DNA from: Shinella sp.
GTDB lineage: Bacteria > Pseudomonadota > Alphaproteobacteria > Rhizobiales > Rhizobiaceae
DNA length: 64,000 bases
Assembly (NCBI GenBank): GCA_003248775.1
Contig: QFQX01000007.1
Span: 89,874 to 153,873 of the forward strand
Reading direction: 5' to 3'
Shown here piece by piece: positions 35,558-44,651 of this stretch. The position numbers were made by a program, and so were the translations under genes. Position 1 is the first letter of the stretch. The number at the start of each line of letters is the position of its first letter. Under the pieces are notes generated by a model. The model searched no databases. It saw nothing but the letters and a program-made list of their open reading frames with translations, and was not told where the DNA came from.

Positions 35558-38473
35558 TTGGAACCATATTTCCTGCTGGTCCTGTTGATCCTGCCTTTCG
35601 CCGGAAGCCTTGCCTCGGTCTTTCTTCTGAACACGGCGTCACGGGTCCTGCCCTCCTGGGTTGCGGGCGCGGTTGCGTTGTCTGCCCTGGTGATCGTGCT
35701 TCTCGCCTATCCCGCCATCTCCGGCGGCGAGCCGCTCCGCTTCGAGGCGGAATGGGTTCCCCAGCTCGGACTTGCCTTCAAGCTCCGGATGGATGGTTTC
35801 GCATGGATGTTTTCCGTGCTGATCACCGGCATCGGCTTCCTCGTCATCGTCTATGCGCGATACTACATGTCGGAAGAGGACCCGGTTCCGCGGTTCTTCT
35901 CCTTCCTGCTTGCCTTCATGGGCGCGATGCTCGGCATCGTCATCTCGGGCAATGTCATCCTGCTGTCGGTCTTCTGGGAACTGACCAGCATCTTCTCCTT
36001 CCTGCTGATCAGCTACTGGCACAACACGGCCGCCGCCCGCGATGGCGCGCGCATGGCGCTGACGATCACCGGCATCGGCGGCTTCTGCCTGCTGATCGGC
36101 CTCCTGATCCTCGGCAACATCGTCGGCAGCTACGATCTCGACAAGATCCTCGAATCCGGCGACCTGATCCGCGGCCACTCGCTCTATGTGCCGGCGCTGG
36201 TGTTCATCCTGCTTGGCGCCTTAACCAAGAGCGCGCAGTTCCCGTTCCATTTCTGGCTACCCAACGCCATGGCGGCGCCGACGCCGGTTTCCGCCTACCT
36301 GCATTCGGCGACCATGGTGAAGGCCGGGGTCTTCCTGCTCGCACGCTTCTGGCCGGCGCTGGCGGGAACCGATGAATGGTTCTGGCTCGTCGGCAGCGCC
36401 GGCATCATCACCCTTCTGCTCGGCGCCTATTTCGCCATGTTCCAGCAGGATCTCAAAGGCCTGCTCGCCTATTCGACGATCAGCCATCTCGGCCTGATCA
36501 CCACGCTTCTGAGCCTCGGAAGCCCGCTTGCGACCGTCGCGGCGATCTTCCACATGCTGAACCACGCGACCTTCAAGGCCTCGCTGTTCATGGCCGCCGG
36601 CATCATCGACCACGAGACCGGAACGCGCGACATCCGCAAGCTCTCCGGCCTCTACCGCTTCATGCCGATGACGGCGCGGCTCGCCATGGTCGCGAGTGCG
36701 GCGATGGCGGGCGTGCCGCTGCTCAACGGCTTCCTGTCCAAGGAAATGTTCTTCGCGGAAGCCGTGCAGACCCATGCCGATTCCGTTCTCGACACCATCC
36801 TTCCCTATGTGGCGACGCTGGCGAGCGCGTTTTCCGTCGCCTATTCGCTGCGCTTCATCCACACGGTCTTCTTTGGCCCGCCGCCGGTCGACCTGCCCAA
36901 GGAAAAGCCGCATGAGCCGCCGCGCTGGATGCGTTTTCCGATCGAGCTTCTGGTGCTGATCTGCCTCGTGGTCGGCATCGTACCCGCCATTTCCGTCGGG
37001 CCGTTCCTTCTGACCGCCGTCTCCAGCGTGCTCGGCGTGCAGACGCCGGAATACAGCCTTGCTATCTGGCACGGTTTCAACCTGCCTCTGGTGATGAGCA
37101 TCATCGCGCTGGTCGGCGGCACCGCGCTCTATTTCGCCTTCCGCAATTATCTGGCGCGTTGCGAGGACGGACCGCCTTTCCTGCGCCAGCTCAAGGGCCA
37201 GCGCATCTTCGAGCGCGTTCTCGTCGAGGTGTCGTGGCACTGGGCGCGTCAGGCGGAAAAGCGGATCGGCACCCGCAATCTGCAGCCGCAGCTGCGCTGG
37301 GTGGTGGCCATGGGCTTCTTCGCCGGCCTGCTGCCGCTCTATCTTTCCTCCTTCGAGCCGCGCCCCTTCGTCTTCACCGGCGTCGATCCCACCTTCGGCG
37401 CGCTCTGGTTGATCGGCATCTGCCTTGCCATCGGCACCGCCTATCTTGCCAAGTATCACCGTCTCGCGGCGCTGGTCATGCTCGGCGGCGTGGGGCTGAC
37501 CGTGTGCGTCACCTTCGTCTGGCTGTCGGCGCCGGATCTGGCGATCACCCAGCTTCTGGTGGAGATCGTCACCACGGTTCTCATCCTGCTCGGCCTGCGC
37601 TGGCTGCCGAAGCGCTCGGAGGATTTCGACGAGACGATCACGCTGCGCGCCCGTTTCCGCCGCTTCCGCGACCTGGCGCTCGCGGTCGCCTGCGGCGTCG
37701 GCATGACCTTCATCGCCTATGCCTCGATGACGATGCCGGTGCCTGACGCCATCGCCAACTACTTCCTCGAAAACGCCTATTCGCAGGGCGGCGGCCGCAA
37801 TGTCGTCAACGTCATCCTGGTGGATTTCCGCGGCTTCGACACGCTCGGCGAAATCACCGTCCTCGGCGTGGTGGCGCTCACCGTCTTCGCCCTGCTCAGG
37901 CGTTTCCGCCCCGCCGCGGACAGCATGGAAATGCCCGAGCAGCAGCAGATCCAGAACCGTCTGGACGAGGAGCGTGAGGGCCGTTCGGCGGGCGATACGG
38001 TCAAGGACTACCTGTTCGTGCCCTCGGTCATCATGCAGTGGCTGTTCCCGGTCATCATCACCTTTTCCGTCTACATCTTCATGCGCGGCCACGACCTGCC
38101 GGGCGGCGGCTTCTCGGCGGGGCTTACGCTGTCGATCGCCTTCCTGCTGCAATATCTCGCCGGCGGCACGCGCTGGGCGGAAGATCGCCTGCGCATCCTG
38201 CCGCTGCGCTGGATGGGCATCGGCCTTTTGACCGCAACCGCCACCGGCGCGGGCGCATGGCTGCTCGGCTATCCGTTCCTGACCTCGCATTTCCGCTACA
38301 TAGAGCTTCCGCTGATAGGCAAGATGCCGGCCGCAACCGCGCTGCTGTTCGACCTCGGCGTCTTCTCGCTGGTCGTCGGCTCCACCGTCCTCATCCTCGT
38401 GGCACTCGCTCACCAGTCCATCCGTATCAACCGCCTCCACGCGGCTGAAATGGAAAAGGCGAAGGAGGCCTGA
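35558..38473 (+). CDS. phaAB: monovalent cation/H+ antiporter subunit A, fused A+B (PhaAB/MnhA type)
   Basis: A 971-residue inner-membrane protein. It joins an MrpA-type NuoL-like subunit (proton-channel Lys and His region TKSAQFPFHFWLPNAM; about residues 1-790) to an MrpB-like C-terminal domain (about 815-960; MRGHDLPGGGFSAGLTLS), the fusion usual in rhizobial Pha systems. It is the main ion-translocating subunit of a multi-subunit Na+ or K+/H+ antiporter used in alkaline pH and cation stress. The start is TTG 35558 (MEPYFLLVLLILP); its ribosome-binding site is weak. First gene of a seven-function operon with overlapping stops and starts. Confidence 0.95.
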   Translation: MEPYFLLVLLILPFAGSLASVFLLNTASRVLPSWVAGAVALSALVIVLLAYPAISGGEPLRFEAEWVPQLGLAFKLRMDGFAWMFSVLITGIGFLVIVYARYYMSEEDPVPRFFSFLLAFMGAMLGIVISGNVILLSVFWELTSIFSFLLISYWHNTAAARDGARMALTITGIGGFCLLIGLLILGNIVGSYDLDKILESGDLIRGHSLYVPALVFILLGALTKSAQFPFHFWLPNAMAAPTPVSAYLHSATMVKAGVFLLARFWPALAGTDEWFWLVGSAGIITLLLGAYFAMFQQDLKGLLAYSTISHLGLITTLLSLGSPLATVAAIFHMLNHATFKASLFMAAGIIDHETGTRDIRKLSGLYRFMPMTARLAMVASAAMAGVPLLNGFLSKEMFFAEAVQTHADSVLDTILPYVATLASAFSVAYSLRFIHTVFFGPPPVDLPKEKPHEPPRWMRFPIELLVLICLVVGIVPAISVGPFLLTAVSSVLGVQTPEYSLAIWHGFNLPLVMSIIALVGGTALYFAFRNYLARCEDGPPFLRQLKGQRIFERVLVEVSWHWARQAEKRIGTRNLQPQLRWVVAMGFFAGLLPLYLSSFEPRPFVFTGVDPTFGALWLIGICLAIGTAYLAKYHRLAALVMLGGVGLTVCVTFVWLSAPDLAITQLLVEIVTTVLILLGLRWLPKRSEDFDETITLRARFRRFRDLALAVACGVGMTFIAYASMTMPVPDAIANYFLENAYSQGGGRNVVNVILVDFRGFDTLGEITVLGVVALTVFALLRRFRPAADSMEMPEQQQIQNRLDEEREGRSAGDTVKDYLFVPSVIMQWLFPVIITFSVYIFMRGHDLPGGGFSAGLTLSIAFLLQYLAGGTRWAEDRLRILPLRWMGIGLLTATATGAGAWLLGYPFLTSHFRYIELPLIGKMPAATALLFDLGVFSLVVGSTVLILVALAHQSIRINRLHAAEMEKAKEA

Positions 38474-38811
38474 TGGAGATTATCCTTTCGATCGCAATCG
38501 GCGTCATGACCAGCTGCGGCGTCTGGCTGATCCTGCGCCCGCGCACCTATCAGGTCATCATCGGCCTCTCGCTGCTCTCCTATGCGGTGAACCTGTTCAT
38601 CTTCGGGGTGGGAGGGGTGAAGTCCAACCTGCCGCCGATTCTCGATGACAGCGCCTCGACCGCGATGATCGCCGATCCCGTGCCGCAGGCGCTGGTCTTG
38701 ACCGCAATCGTCATCGGTTTCGCCACCACCGCACTCTTCCTCGTCGTGCTGCTCGCCTCGCGCGGATTGACCGGCACCGACCATGTCGACGGCAGGGGCG
38801 GCTCCAGATGA
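38473..38811 (+). CDS. phaC: monovalent cation/H+ antiporter subunit C
   Basis: A 112-residue membrane protein of the MrpC/NuoK family with three hydrophobic helices (ILSIAIGVMTSCGVWLIL; VIIGLSLLSYAVNLFIFGVG; AIVIGFATTALFLVVLLA). Its ATG overlaps the phaAB stop by 1 nt and its end overlaps phaD by 4 nt. It is a core subunit of the same antiporter complex. Length is normal. Confidence 0.94.
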   Translation: MEIILSIAIGVMTSCGVWLILRPRTYQVIIGLSLLSYAVNLFIFGVGGVKSNLPPILDDSASTAMIADPVPQALVLTAIVIGFATTALFLVVLLASRGLTGTDHVDGRGGSR

Positions 38812-40436
38812 CCGGCTGGACCCACCATCTCATCATCGCGCCGATCCTCATTCCGCTGGTCGCCGCGGCCATCCTGCTCTTCGTCAACGAGCGCAAGCGC
38901 GTGACCAAGGCGATGATCAGCCTCGCCGCGACGATCATTCTCGTCGCCGTCGCCATCGCCCTGTTCGAGATCGAGAATCGGTCGAACGGTTTCGAGGGCG
39001 TCTATCTGCTCGGCAACTGGGCCTCGCCCTTCGGCATCGTGCTGGTGCTGGATGCGCTTTCCGCCCTGATGCTGCTGCTGACGGCGGTGGTCGCCATCGC
39101 CTCGCTGGTCTATTCGCTGGCCCGCTGGCATGGCGTGGGCGCGCATTTCCACACCATGTTCCAGTTGCTGCTGATGGGCATCAACGGCGCCTTCCTGACC
39201 GGCGACCTGTTCAACCTCTTCGTCTTCTTCGAGGTGATGCTGGCGGCCTCCTACGGCCTGCTGCTGCATGGCTCGGGACCGCTGAGGGTGAAGGCAGGCC
39301 TGCATTACATCGCGGTCAACCTTGCAGCCGCACTGCTCTTCCTGATCGGCGTCAGCCTGATCTACGGCACCGCCGGCACGCTCAACATGGCCGATCTCGC
39401 CGCCCGCATTCCGCAGATCGAACCGGACCGCCGCATGCTGATGGAAGCGGGCGCTGCCGTGCTCGGCATCGCCTTCCTCATCAAGGCCGGCATGTGGCCG
39501 CTCTGCTTCTGGCTGCCGACGGCTTATAGCGCCGCATCCGCGCCGGTCGCCGGCGTCTTCGCCATTCTCAGCAAGCTCGGCATCTATGTCATCCTCAGGC
39601 TCACCATGCTCTTGTTCGGCGACGGCCCGTCGGCCGGCTTCGGCGCGAGCTTCCTCGTCTTCGGCGGCATAGCCACGCTGGTCTTCGGCATCATCGGCGT
39701 GCTCGCCTCCCAGGCGCTCGGCCGCGTCGCCGGCTTCTCGGTGCTCGTCTCGTCCGGCACGCTGCTGATGGTTCTCGGCATCAATGACGGCGCGGTATCC
39801 TCCGGCGCGCTGCTCTATCTCGTCTCCTCGACGCTGACGATTGCCGCCTTCTTCATGCTGATCGAGCTTGTCGAACGCGGACAGGATGCAGGTGCTGCCG
39901 TTCTTGCAGTCACCATGGAAGCCTTCGGCGAAGGCGAGGAGGGTGCGCCGGAAGAGGAAGAGGGCGTGACCATGCCCGGCACCATGGCGATCCTCGGCAC
40001 CTGCTTTGCGGCCTGCGCCATCCTTCTGTCCGGCCTGCCGCCGCTTTCGGGCTTCATCGCCAAGTTCGCCATGCTCTCGGCCATGATGGGAACGGGCGCA
40101 ATCGGCGTACCGCCGACCGCCGCCGTCTGGACGCTGTCGATCCTCGTCATCCTCTCCGGCCTCGCGGCGCTGATTTCCATGACCCGCGCCGGCATCCGAA
40201 CCTTCTGGACCTCGATCGAGGGCACCGTGCCGCGCGTGCTGGTGATCGAGATCGTACCGGTGATGTTCCTGCTGGCGCTCACCCTTGCGCTGACGGTGCG
40301 CGCCGGGCCGGCCATGCAGTACATGGACACGACGATCCGCACGCTGAGCAATCCCAGCATCTATATCGACGCCGTGACCAATGCCGCCGTGGTGCCGGGG
40401 GTCAGCAAGCGGTCGGCAACGGAGGAGGGCAAGTAA
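38808..40436 (+). CDS. phaD: monovalent cation/H+ antiporter subunit D
   Basis: A 542-residue membrane protein of the MrpD/NuoN-NuoM family with about 14 helices. The proton-channel Lys region is AFLIKAGMWPLCFWLPTAY. An acidic cytoplasmic loop rich in Glu (around 39945-39970) is longer than in many relatives. Start ATG 38808 overlaps phaC by 4 nt; the stop overlaps phaE by 1 nt. Confidence 0.95.
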   Translation: MTGWTHHLIIAPILIPLVAAAILLFVNERKRVTKAMISLAATIILVAVAIALFEIENRSNGFEGVYLLGNWASPFGIVLVLDALSALMLLLTAVVAIASLVYSLARWHGVGAHFHTMFQLLLMGINGAFLTGDLFNLFVFFEVMLAASYGLLLHGSGPLRVKAGLHYIAVNLAAALLFLIGVSLIYGTAGTLNMADLAARIPQIEPDRRMLMEAGAAVLGIAFLIKAGMWPLCFWLPTAYSAASAPVAGVFAILSKLGIYVILRLTMLLFGDGPSAGFGASFLVFGGIATLVFGIIGVLASQALGRVAGFSVLVSSGTLLMVLGINDGAVSSGALLYLVSSTLTIAAFFMLIELVERGQDAGAAVLAVTMEAFGEGEEGAPEEEEGVTMPGTMAILGTCFAACAILLSGLPPLSGFIAKFAMLSAMMGTGAIGVPPTAAVWTLSILVILSGLAALISMTRAGIRTFWTSIEGTVPRVLVIEIVPVMFLLALTLALTVRAGPAMQYMDTTIRTLSNPSIYIDAVTNAAVVPGVSKRSATEEGK

Positions 40437-40912
40437 TGTTTCCCTATCCCGTTCTCACCCTCTTTCTCGTCGTCATGTGGCTGCTGCTCAACGGTTTCAC
40501 GCTCGGCCATTTCATTCTCGGCCTGATCGTCGCCACCTTCGCCTCCTGGGGCATGGCGTCGCTTCGCCCCGACAGGCCGAAGGTGAAGAAGTGGCACCTC
40601 CTGTTCAAGCTGCTCTTCATCGTTCTCTACGATATCATCCGCTCCAATATCGGTGTGGCAAGGGTCATCCTGAGAGGCCGCTCGCAGGGACATACCTCCT
40701 GCTTCATCACCGTTCCGCTGGAACTGGAAGACCGCACGGCGCTGGCGTTCCTGGCCGTCATCCTCACCAGCACGCCGGGTTCGGCATGGCTCGAATACAA
40801 TTCCAATGAACGCACGGTGCTCCTGCACGTCCTCGACGTCATCGACGAGGCGGCCTGGGTGAATACGATCAAGAACCGCTACGAAAAGCTGCTGATGGAG
40901 ATTTTCGCATGA
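40436..40912 (+). CDS. phaE: Na+/H+ antiporter subunit E
   Basis: A 158-residue MrpE-family membrane protein. Two N-terminal helices (VLTLFLVVMWLLLNGFT and FILGLIVATFASW) precede a soluble domain with the conserved TSTPGSAWLEYN stretch and a His-Val-Leu-Asp pattern (LHVLDVIDEAAW). It belongs to the phaABCDEFG operon by overlapping stop/start codons on both sides. Confidence 0.93.
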   Translation: MFPYPVLTLFLVVMWLLLNGFTLGHFILGLIVATFASWGMASLRPDRPKVKKWHLLFKLLFIVLYDIIRSNIGVARVILRGRSQGHTSCFITVPLELEDRTALAFLAVILTSTPGSAWLEYNSNERTVLLHVLDVIDEAAWVNTIKNRYEKLLMEIFA

Positions 40913-41190
40913 GCGCCATCATTATCTTCACTGCGGTCGCCATCGCCCAGCTGATGCTGGCGGCGGCCATGGCGATCGTCTCGGTGCGCATGTTCCGCGG
41001 GCCGCGCGCGCAGGACCGGATCATCGGCCTCGATGCGCTCTATATCAACGCCATGCTGCTGCTCGTCACCTTCGGGATCGGAACGGGGCGGGTGATCTAT
41101 TTCGAGGCGGCACTCGTCATCGGCATGCTTGGCTTCGTCGCCACGGTGGCGCTCGCCAAGTTCCTGATGCGCGGGGAGGTGATCGAATGA
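40909..41190 (+). CDS. phaF: Na+/H+ antiporter subunit F
   Basis: A 93-residue MrpF-family protein with three helices. The conserved motif RGPRAQDRIIGLDALYIN follows the first helix. It overlaps phaE and phaG by 4 nt each. In the Mrp complex this subunit is thought to be near the ion-release site; in some Mrp systems it also affects bile salt efflux. Confidence 0.94.
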   Translation: MSAIIIFTAVAIAQLMLAAAMAIVSVRMFRGPRAQDRIIGLDALYINAMLLLVTFGIGTGRVIYFEAALVIGMLGFVATVALAKFLMRGEVIE

Positions 41191-41582
41191 TACAGCCCGC
41201 AGCCGATATTCCCCTTGCCGTCGCCATCGGCGTCGCCTTCTTCCTTCTGCTCGGCGCATCGCTGGCGCTGATCGGCGCCATCGGCTTCCTGCGGCTTCAA
41301 AGCTTCTACGAACGCATTCACGCGCCCACCCTCGGCACCAGCTGGGGCATCGGCGGCGTGATGGTCGCATCCATGCTCTATTTCAGCTTTTCCCTGCAGA
41401 AGCCGGTGCTGCACGAGATCCTGATCGGCCTGTTCGTAACCGTGACCACGCCCGTCACCTTCCTCCTGCTCGCCCGCGCCGCCCTCTACCGCGACCGCAC
41501 CGAAGGCAAGAACGGCGTGCCGGGCTCAGCCGGCAAGCTTAGCGGCGAGCAGACGGGGGAGAAGCCGCGCGATCCGTCCTGA
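41187..41582 (+). CDS. phaG: Na+/H+ antiporter subunit G
   Basis: A 131-residue MrpG-family protein with three helices and the family sequence GAIGFLRLQSFYERIHAPTLGTS. The C-terminal tail (about 30 residues, charged, ending EKPRDPS) is longer than minimal MrpG proteins. It is the last gene of the antiporter operon; the downstream sequence shows only a weak 6-bp hairpin. Confidence 0.94.
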   Translation: MIQPAADIPLAVAIGVAFFLLLGASLALIGAIGFLRLQSFYERIHAPTLGTSWGIGGVMVASMLYFSFSLQKPVLHEILIGLFVTVTTPVTFLLLARAALYRDRTEGKNGVPGSAGKLSGEQTGEKPRDPS

Positions 41583-41630
41583 GCGGGGTGGGACGGCGGC
41601 TTTGCACCACAAGCGGACATTGCGGCTACC

Positions 41631-41699
41631 GCAAAACTCCCTGCTCTGCGACGTCGCAAAAGTCAGGAAAACAAGTGTCGCTTTAGTCGGGAGTTTTGC
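41631..41699. repeat. 11-bp inverted repeat upstream of hydrolase gene
   Basis: GCAAAACTCCC (41631-41641) and GGGAGTTTTGC (41689-41699) are exact reverse complements 47 nt apart. The interval contains GTCGCAAAAGTCAG, which recurs almost unchanged on the other side of the hydrolase gene (GTCGCAAAAATCAG at 42742-42755). Confidence 0.6.
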
Positions 41700-41718
41700 A
41701 GCAAGGAGATGGTCTGAA

Positions 41719-42660
41719 GTGAGACCTTGCGTTTTGGTGTTGTTGATCATGACGACTATTCTAGGTGGCTCGGACATCGCCGCAGCATGGACGGAGCGCG
41801 AAGTTGTCTCGGGTCAGCTTCACGGCACGCTGACCTTACCGGAGGGCGCGGAGCAGATTCCTGCAGCTCTCATCCTTCCCGGTTCTGGTCCCGTGGATCG
41901 GAACGGCAATCTTCCAAACGGGAACAACGAGAGCCTGAAGCTCCTCGCGCATGCGTTAGCCGAGCGGCACGTCGCAACACTACGGATCGATAAGCGCGGC
42001 ATTGGAGAAAGCCGTGCGGCCGCTCTCCGGGAGGATGATCTGCGGTTCGATACATATGTCGATGATGCGATTGGCTGGCTTAGACAGTTGCGGGATGAGC
42101 CCCGAGTTAAAGCGATCTATTTGGTCGGCCACAGTGAAGGCGCTCTGGTTGCAACTCTCGTTGCTCAAAAGGCTGACATTGCGGGTGTCGTCCTGCTCGC
42201 GGGAGCCGGTGAACCAGCGGGGAAAGTTATAAGGCGTCAGCTAGTGGCAAGCGGACTGCCCATTCCCTTGAGAATTAGGTCCGACGAAATCTTGGCATCG
42301 CTGGAACATGGTGAACATGCAGCGGATATTCCATCCGAACTCGCAGCCCTCTATCGCCCAAGTGTTCAGAGCTACATGATCTCATGGCTTTCGCTCGATC
42401 CTGCCGGAGAACTGGCTAAGCTTTCGTGCCCCGTTCTCATTGTACAGGGGACCTCCGATCTTCAGATTTCGATGGATGATGCGAAGCTTCTTGCGGCTGC
42501 GTCACCGGCTGCGAGGCTTGTCGCCGTAGAAGGTATGAATCACGTTCTAAAGTCTCCTCCGCGGGACCGAAGAGAAACCCTTCTTTCGTACAATAATCCC
42601 AATCTACCGCTTGCTGATGCTCTGGTGCCAGCCATCGCCGATTTTATCGGCGAACCCTAG
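41719..42660 (+). CDS. alpha/beta hydrolase, probably exported
   Basis: A 313-residue alpha/beta-hydrolase from GTG 41719, chosen because AAGGAG sits 10 nt upstream and the N-terminus then reads as a signal peptide (hydrophobic stretch VLVLLIMTTILGG ending AAAW). The oxyanion region is LILPGSGPVDRNG, the nucleophile elbow is LVGHSEGAL, the acid is probably Asp in QGTSDLQIS, and the His is in EGMNHVL. Related proteins are periplasmic esterase/peptidase-like hydrolases. Base composition is clearly lower in GC than the pha operon next to it. With inverted repeats on both sides it looks acquired. Confidence 0.85.
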   Translation: MRPCVLVLLIMTTILGGSDIAAAWTEREVVSGQLHGTLTLPEGAEQIPAALILPGSGPVDRNGNLPNGNNESLKLLAHALAERHVATLRIDKRGIGESRAAALREDDLRFDTYVDDAIGWLRQLRDEPRVKAIYLVGHSEGALVATLVAQKADIAGVVLLAGAGEPAGKVIRRQLVASGLPIPLRIRSDEILASLEHGEHAADIPSELAALYRPSVQSYMISWLSLDPAGELAKLSCPVLIVQGTSDLQISMDDAKLLAAASPAARLVAVEGMNHVLKSPPRDRRETLLSYNNPNLPLADALVPAIADFIGEP

Positions 42661-42731
42661 CCGCCCTTTCGCAAAAATCCTAACTTGTGCGACGCACTCG
42701 GCTTTCCCAAAGGGAGTTGAGAATTTTCGTT

Positions 42732-42779
42732 GCGAAACTCTGTCGCAAAAATCAGAGTTTCGCGGCCGATTTTTGCGAC
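42732..42779. repeat. two interleaved perfect inverted repeats
   Basis: Arms A (GCGAAACTCTG, 42732-42742) and A' (42753-42763) pair, as do arms B (GTCGCAAAAATC, 42742-42753) and B' (42768-42779). Because the order is A-B-A'-B', only one hairpin can form at a time or the two form a pseudoknot-like fold. The element lies 71 nt after the hydrolase stop. Confidence 0.75.
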
Positions 42780-42855
42780 GGCGAATGACCGCTTCGGGCC
42801 GAAAGCGGACCGCATACGCACTTGCAACCCCATTCCCTATACGGGAACCCGCCCC

Positions 42856-43902
42856 TTACCGCGCCCGCTGCAACATCCCGAACAGGTCGCGCGGGTCGTC
42901 GGGGTCGGCGATGATGTCGATGTCCTGATAGAAATCCGTGCCCTTGAGCTTTTCGCGAACGTAGCGCAGGGCGGAGAAATCCTCGGTGGCGAAGCCGACC
43001 GAATCGAAAAGGGTGATCTGGCTCGCGTCGCGCCGTCCCTCGGCTTCGCCGCGCACCACGCGCCAGAGTTCGGTCACCGGATAATCCGGCGCCATCTGCT
43101 GGATCTCGCCCTCGATGCGGGTCTGCGGCGGATATTCGACGAAGGTGTCGGCGCGCAGGAGGATATCGCGGTGCAGTTCCGTCTTGCCGGGGCAGTCGCC
43201 GCCGATGGCGTTGATATGCACGCCGGCGCCGACCATGTTGTCGGTGAGGATGGTGGCGAACTGCTTGTCGGCGGTGCAGGTGGTAATGATCGAAGCGCCC
43301 TCGATGGCCGACTGCGCCGAGGTGCAGGCTGTGACCCGCAGGCCGGTTCCCTCAAGATTGCGAACCGTCTTTTCCGTCGCCCGGCGGTCGATGTCGTAGA
43401 GCCTGACCTCATCGAGGCCGAGCACGACCTTCATCGCCAACGCCTGAAATTCGGCCTGCGCCCCGTTTCCGATCATCGCCATGACCTTCGCCCCCTTCGG
43501 CGCGAGATGACGCGCCGCCATGGCCGAGGTCGCCGCCGTGCGCAGAGCCGTCAGCAGGGTCATCTCCGTCAGCAGCACCGGATAGCCGGTCGAAACCTTC
43601 GCCAGCAGGCCGAAAGCGGTCACCGTCTGCAGCCCTTCCACCTTGTTGCTCGGATGGCCGTTGACATATTTGAAGCCATAGAGGACGCCGTCGGAAGTCG
43701 GCATCAGCTCGATCACCCCTTCGCGCGAATGAGAGGCGATGCGCGGCGTCTTGTCGAAACTCTCCCAGCGGCGGAAATCCTCCTCGATCACATCCGTCAA
43801 CTCGACAAGCATCGTCTCGATGCCGACGTGATGCACGAGGCGCATCATGTTCTCGACGCTGACGAAGGGAATGAGAGCCTTTTGCGAGGGCAATTGCGGC
43901 AT
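42856..43902 (-). CDS. ocd: ornithine cyclodeaminase family protein
   Basis: A 348-residue member of the ornithine cyclodeaminase/mu-crystallin family. The NAD-binding motif is KVMAMIGNGAQAEFQALA (GxGxxA type); the substrate-binding residues include the early segment ELTDVIEEDFRRWESF and the GGDCPGKTELH region, both typical of the true OCD branch. The enzyme converts L-ornithine to L-proline and ammonia. It is divergent from an Lrp-type regulator, the usual arrangement for amino-acid-induced catabolic genes in rhizobia and agrobacteria. Confidence 0.93.
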   Translation of the reverse strand: MPQLPSQKALIPFVSVENMMRLVHHVGIETMLVELTDVIEEDFRRWESFDKTPRIASHSREGVIELMPTSDGVLYGFKYVNGHPSNKVEGLQTVTAFGLLAKVSTGYPVLLTEMTLLTALRTAATSAMAARHLAPKGAKVMAMIGNGAQAEFQALAMKVVLGLDEVRLYDIDRRATEKTVRNLEGTGLRVTACTSAQSAIEGASIITTCTADKQFATILTDNMVGAGVHINAIGGDCPGKTELHRDILLRADTFVEYPPQTRIEGEIQQMAPDYPVTELWRVVRGEAEGRRDASQITLFDSVGFATEDFSALRYVREKLKGTDFYQDIDIIADPDDPRDLFGMLQRAR

Positions 43903-44055
43903 GGATGGTTCCTTGGCTTGGTCAAAGCCCAGGTTAGCAAGATGCCTCCGCTAACCGAAATCGCAAAACCATGTTGTTTTCGCCAGAAATCTGCGCAAAT
44001 TGTATAGATAAATTGTCATTTTCGCCAATCCGGCGATGAAGCCGGGAGAGAAGCC

Positions 44056-44493
44056 ATGAACGTCGCCAAATACATTCCCGACGAACTCGACCGCCGCATC
44101 ATCGCGCATCTGCGCATCGACGGGCGGGCATCGCTGGCCAAGCTCTCCGATGTGCTCGGCGTGGCGCGGGGCACGGTGCAGAACCGGCTGGACCGGCTGA
44201 CGGGAACCGGCACGCTGCTCGGTTTCACGGTCCGGGTGCGGGAGGATTACGACGACCGCTCGGTGCATGCGGTGATGATGATCGAGGTGATCGGCAAGTC
44301 GACGACGCAGGTCATCCGCAAGCTGCACGGCATCCCCGAGATTTCCTCCCTGCACACCACCAACGGCAACTGGGACCTGATCGCCAATATCCGCGCCGGC
44401 AGCCTCTCCGATTTCGACCGGGTGCTGCGCGAGGTGCGCATGATCGACGGCGTTTCCAATAGCGAGACGAGCCTGCTGCTCAGTTCGGTCTGA
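44056..44493 (+). CDS. Lrp/AsnC-family transcriptional regulator
   Basis: A 145-residue regulator with an N-terminal winged helix-turn-helix (DELDRRIIAHLRIDGRASLAKLSDVLGVARGTVQNRLDRL) and a C-terminal RAM ligand-binding domain (VIRKLHGIPEISSLHTTNGNWDLI). It is transcribed away from ocd across a 153-nt gap that must contain both promoters, so it most likely controls ocd in response to ornithine, arginine or proline. The predicted operator was not resolved. Confidence 0.93.
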   Translation: MNVAKYIPDELDRRIIAHLRIDGRASLAKLSDVLGVARGTVQNRLDRLTGTGTLLGFTVRVREDYDDRSVHAVMMIEVIGKSTTQVIRKLHGIPEISSLHTTNGNWDLIANIRAGSLSDFDRVLREVRMIDGVSNSETSLLLSSV

Positions 44494-44519
44494 AGCGGCG
44501 CCTCGCAAGCTTTCGCGGT

Positions 44520-44579
44520 GGAATTTGTCAGGCTATGGAGGAGTAATCGACCTCTACCCTCGGCTCTCCGTGATCAGGC
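44520..44579 (+). repeat. dispersed repeat, copy 1
   Basis: About 60 bp starting GGAATTTGTCA, with the exact 20-mer core ATCGACCTCTACCCTCGGCT in the middle. A second copy in the same orientation starts at 46153. About four-fifths of positions match, in a pattern that would keep an encoded peptide (NLSxYGxVIDLYPRL) although no gene is intact here. Confidence 0.65.
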
Positions 44580-44651
44580 AACCACGTCTGTCACGGCATT
44601 TCCCTTGCGCTATTGCGCGTCTCCGGCGAAAACCAGATCGCCTCCAACGCT

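Noticed and set aside
41602..41718. TTG start at 41602 for the alpha/beta hydrolase
   Set aside because: The extension runs through the inverted repeat and has no similarity to a signal peptide; GTG 41719 has a ribosome-binding site and gives a proper signal sequence.
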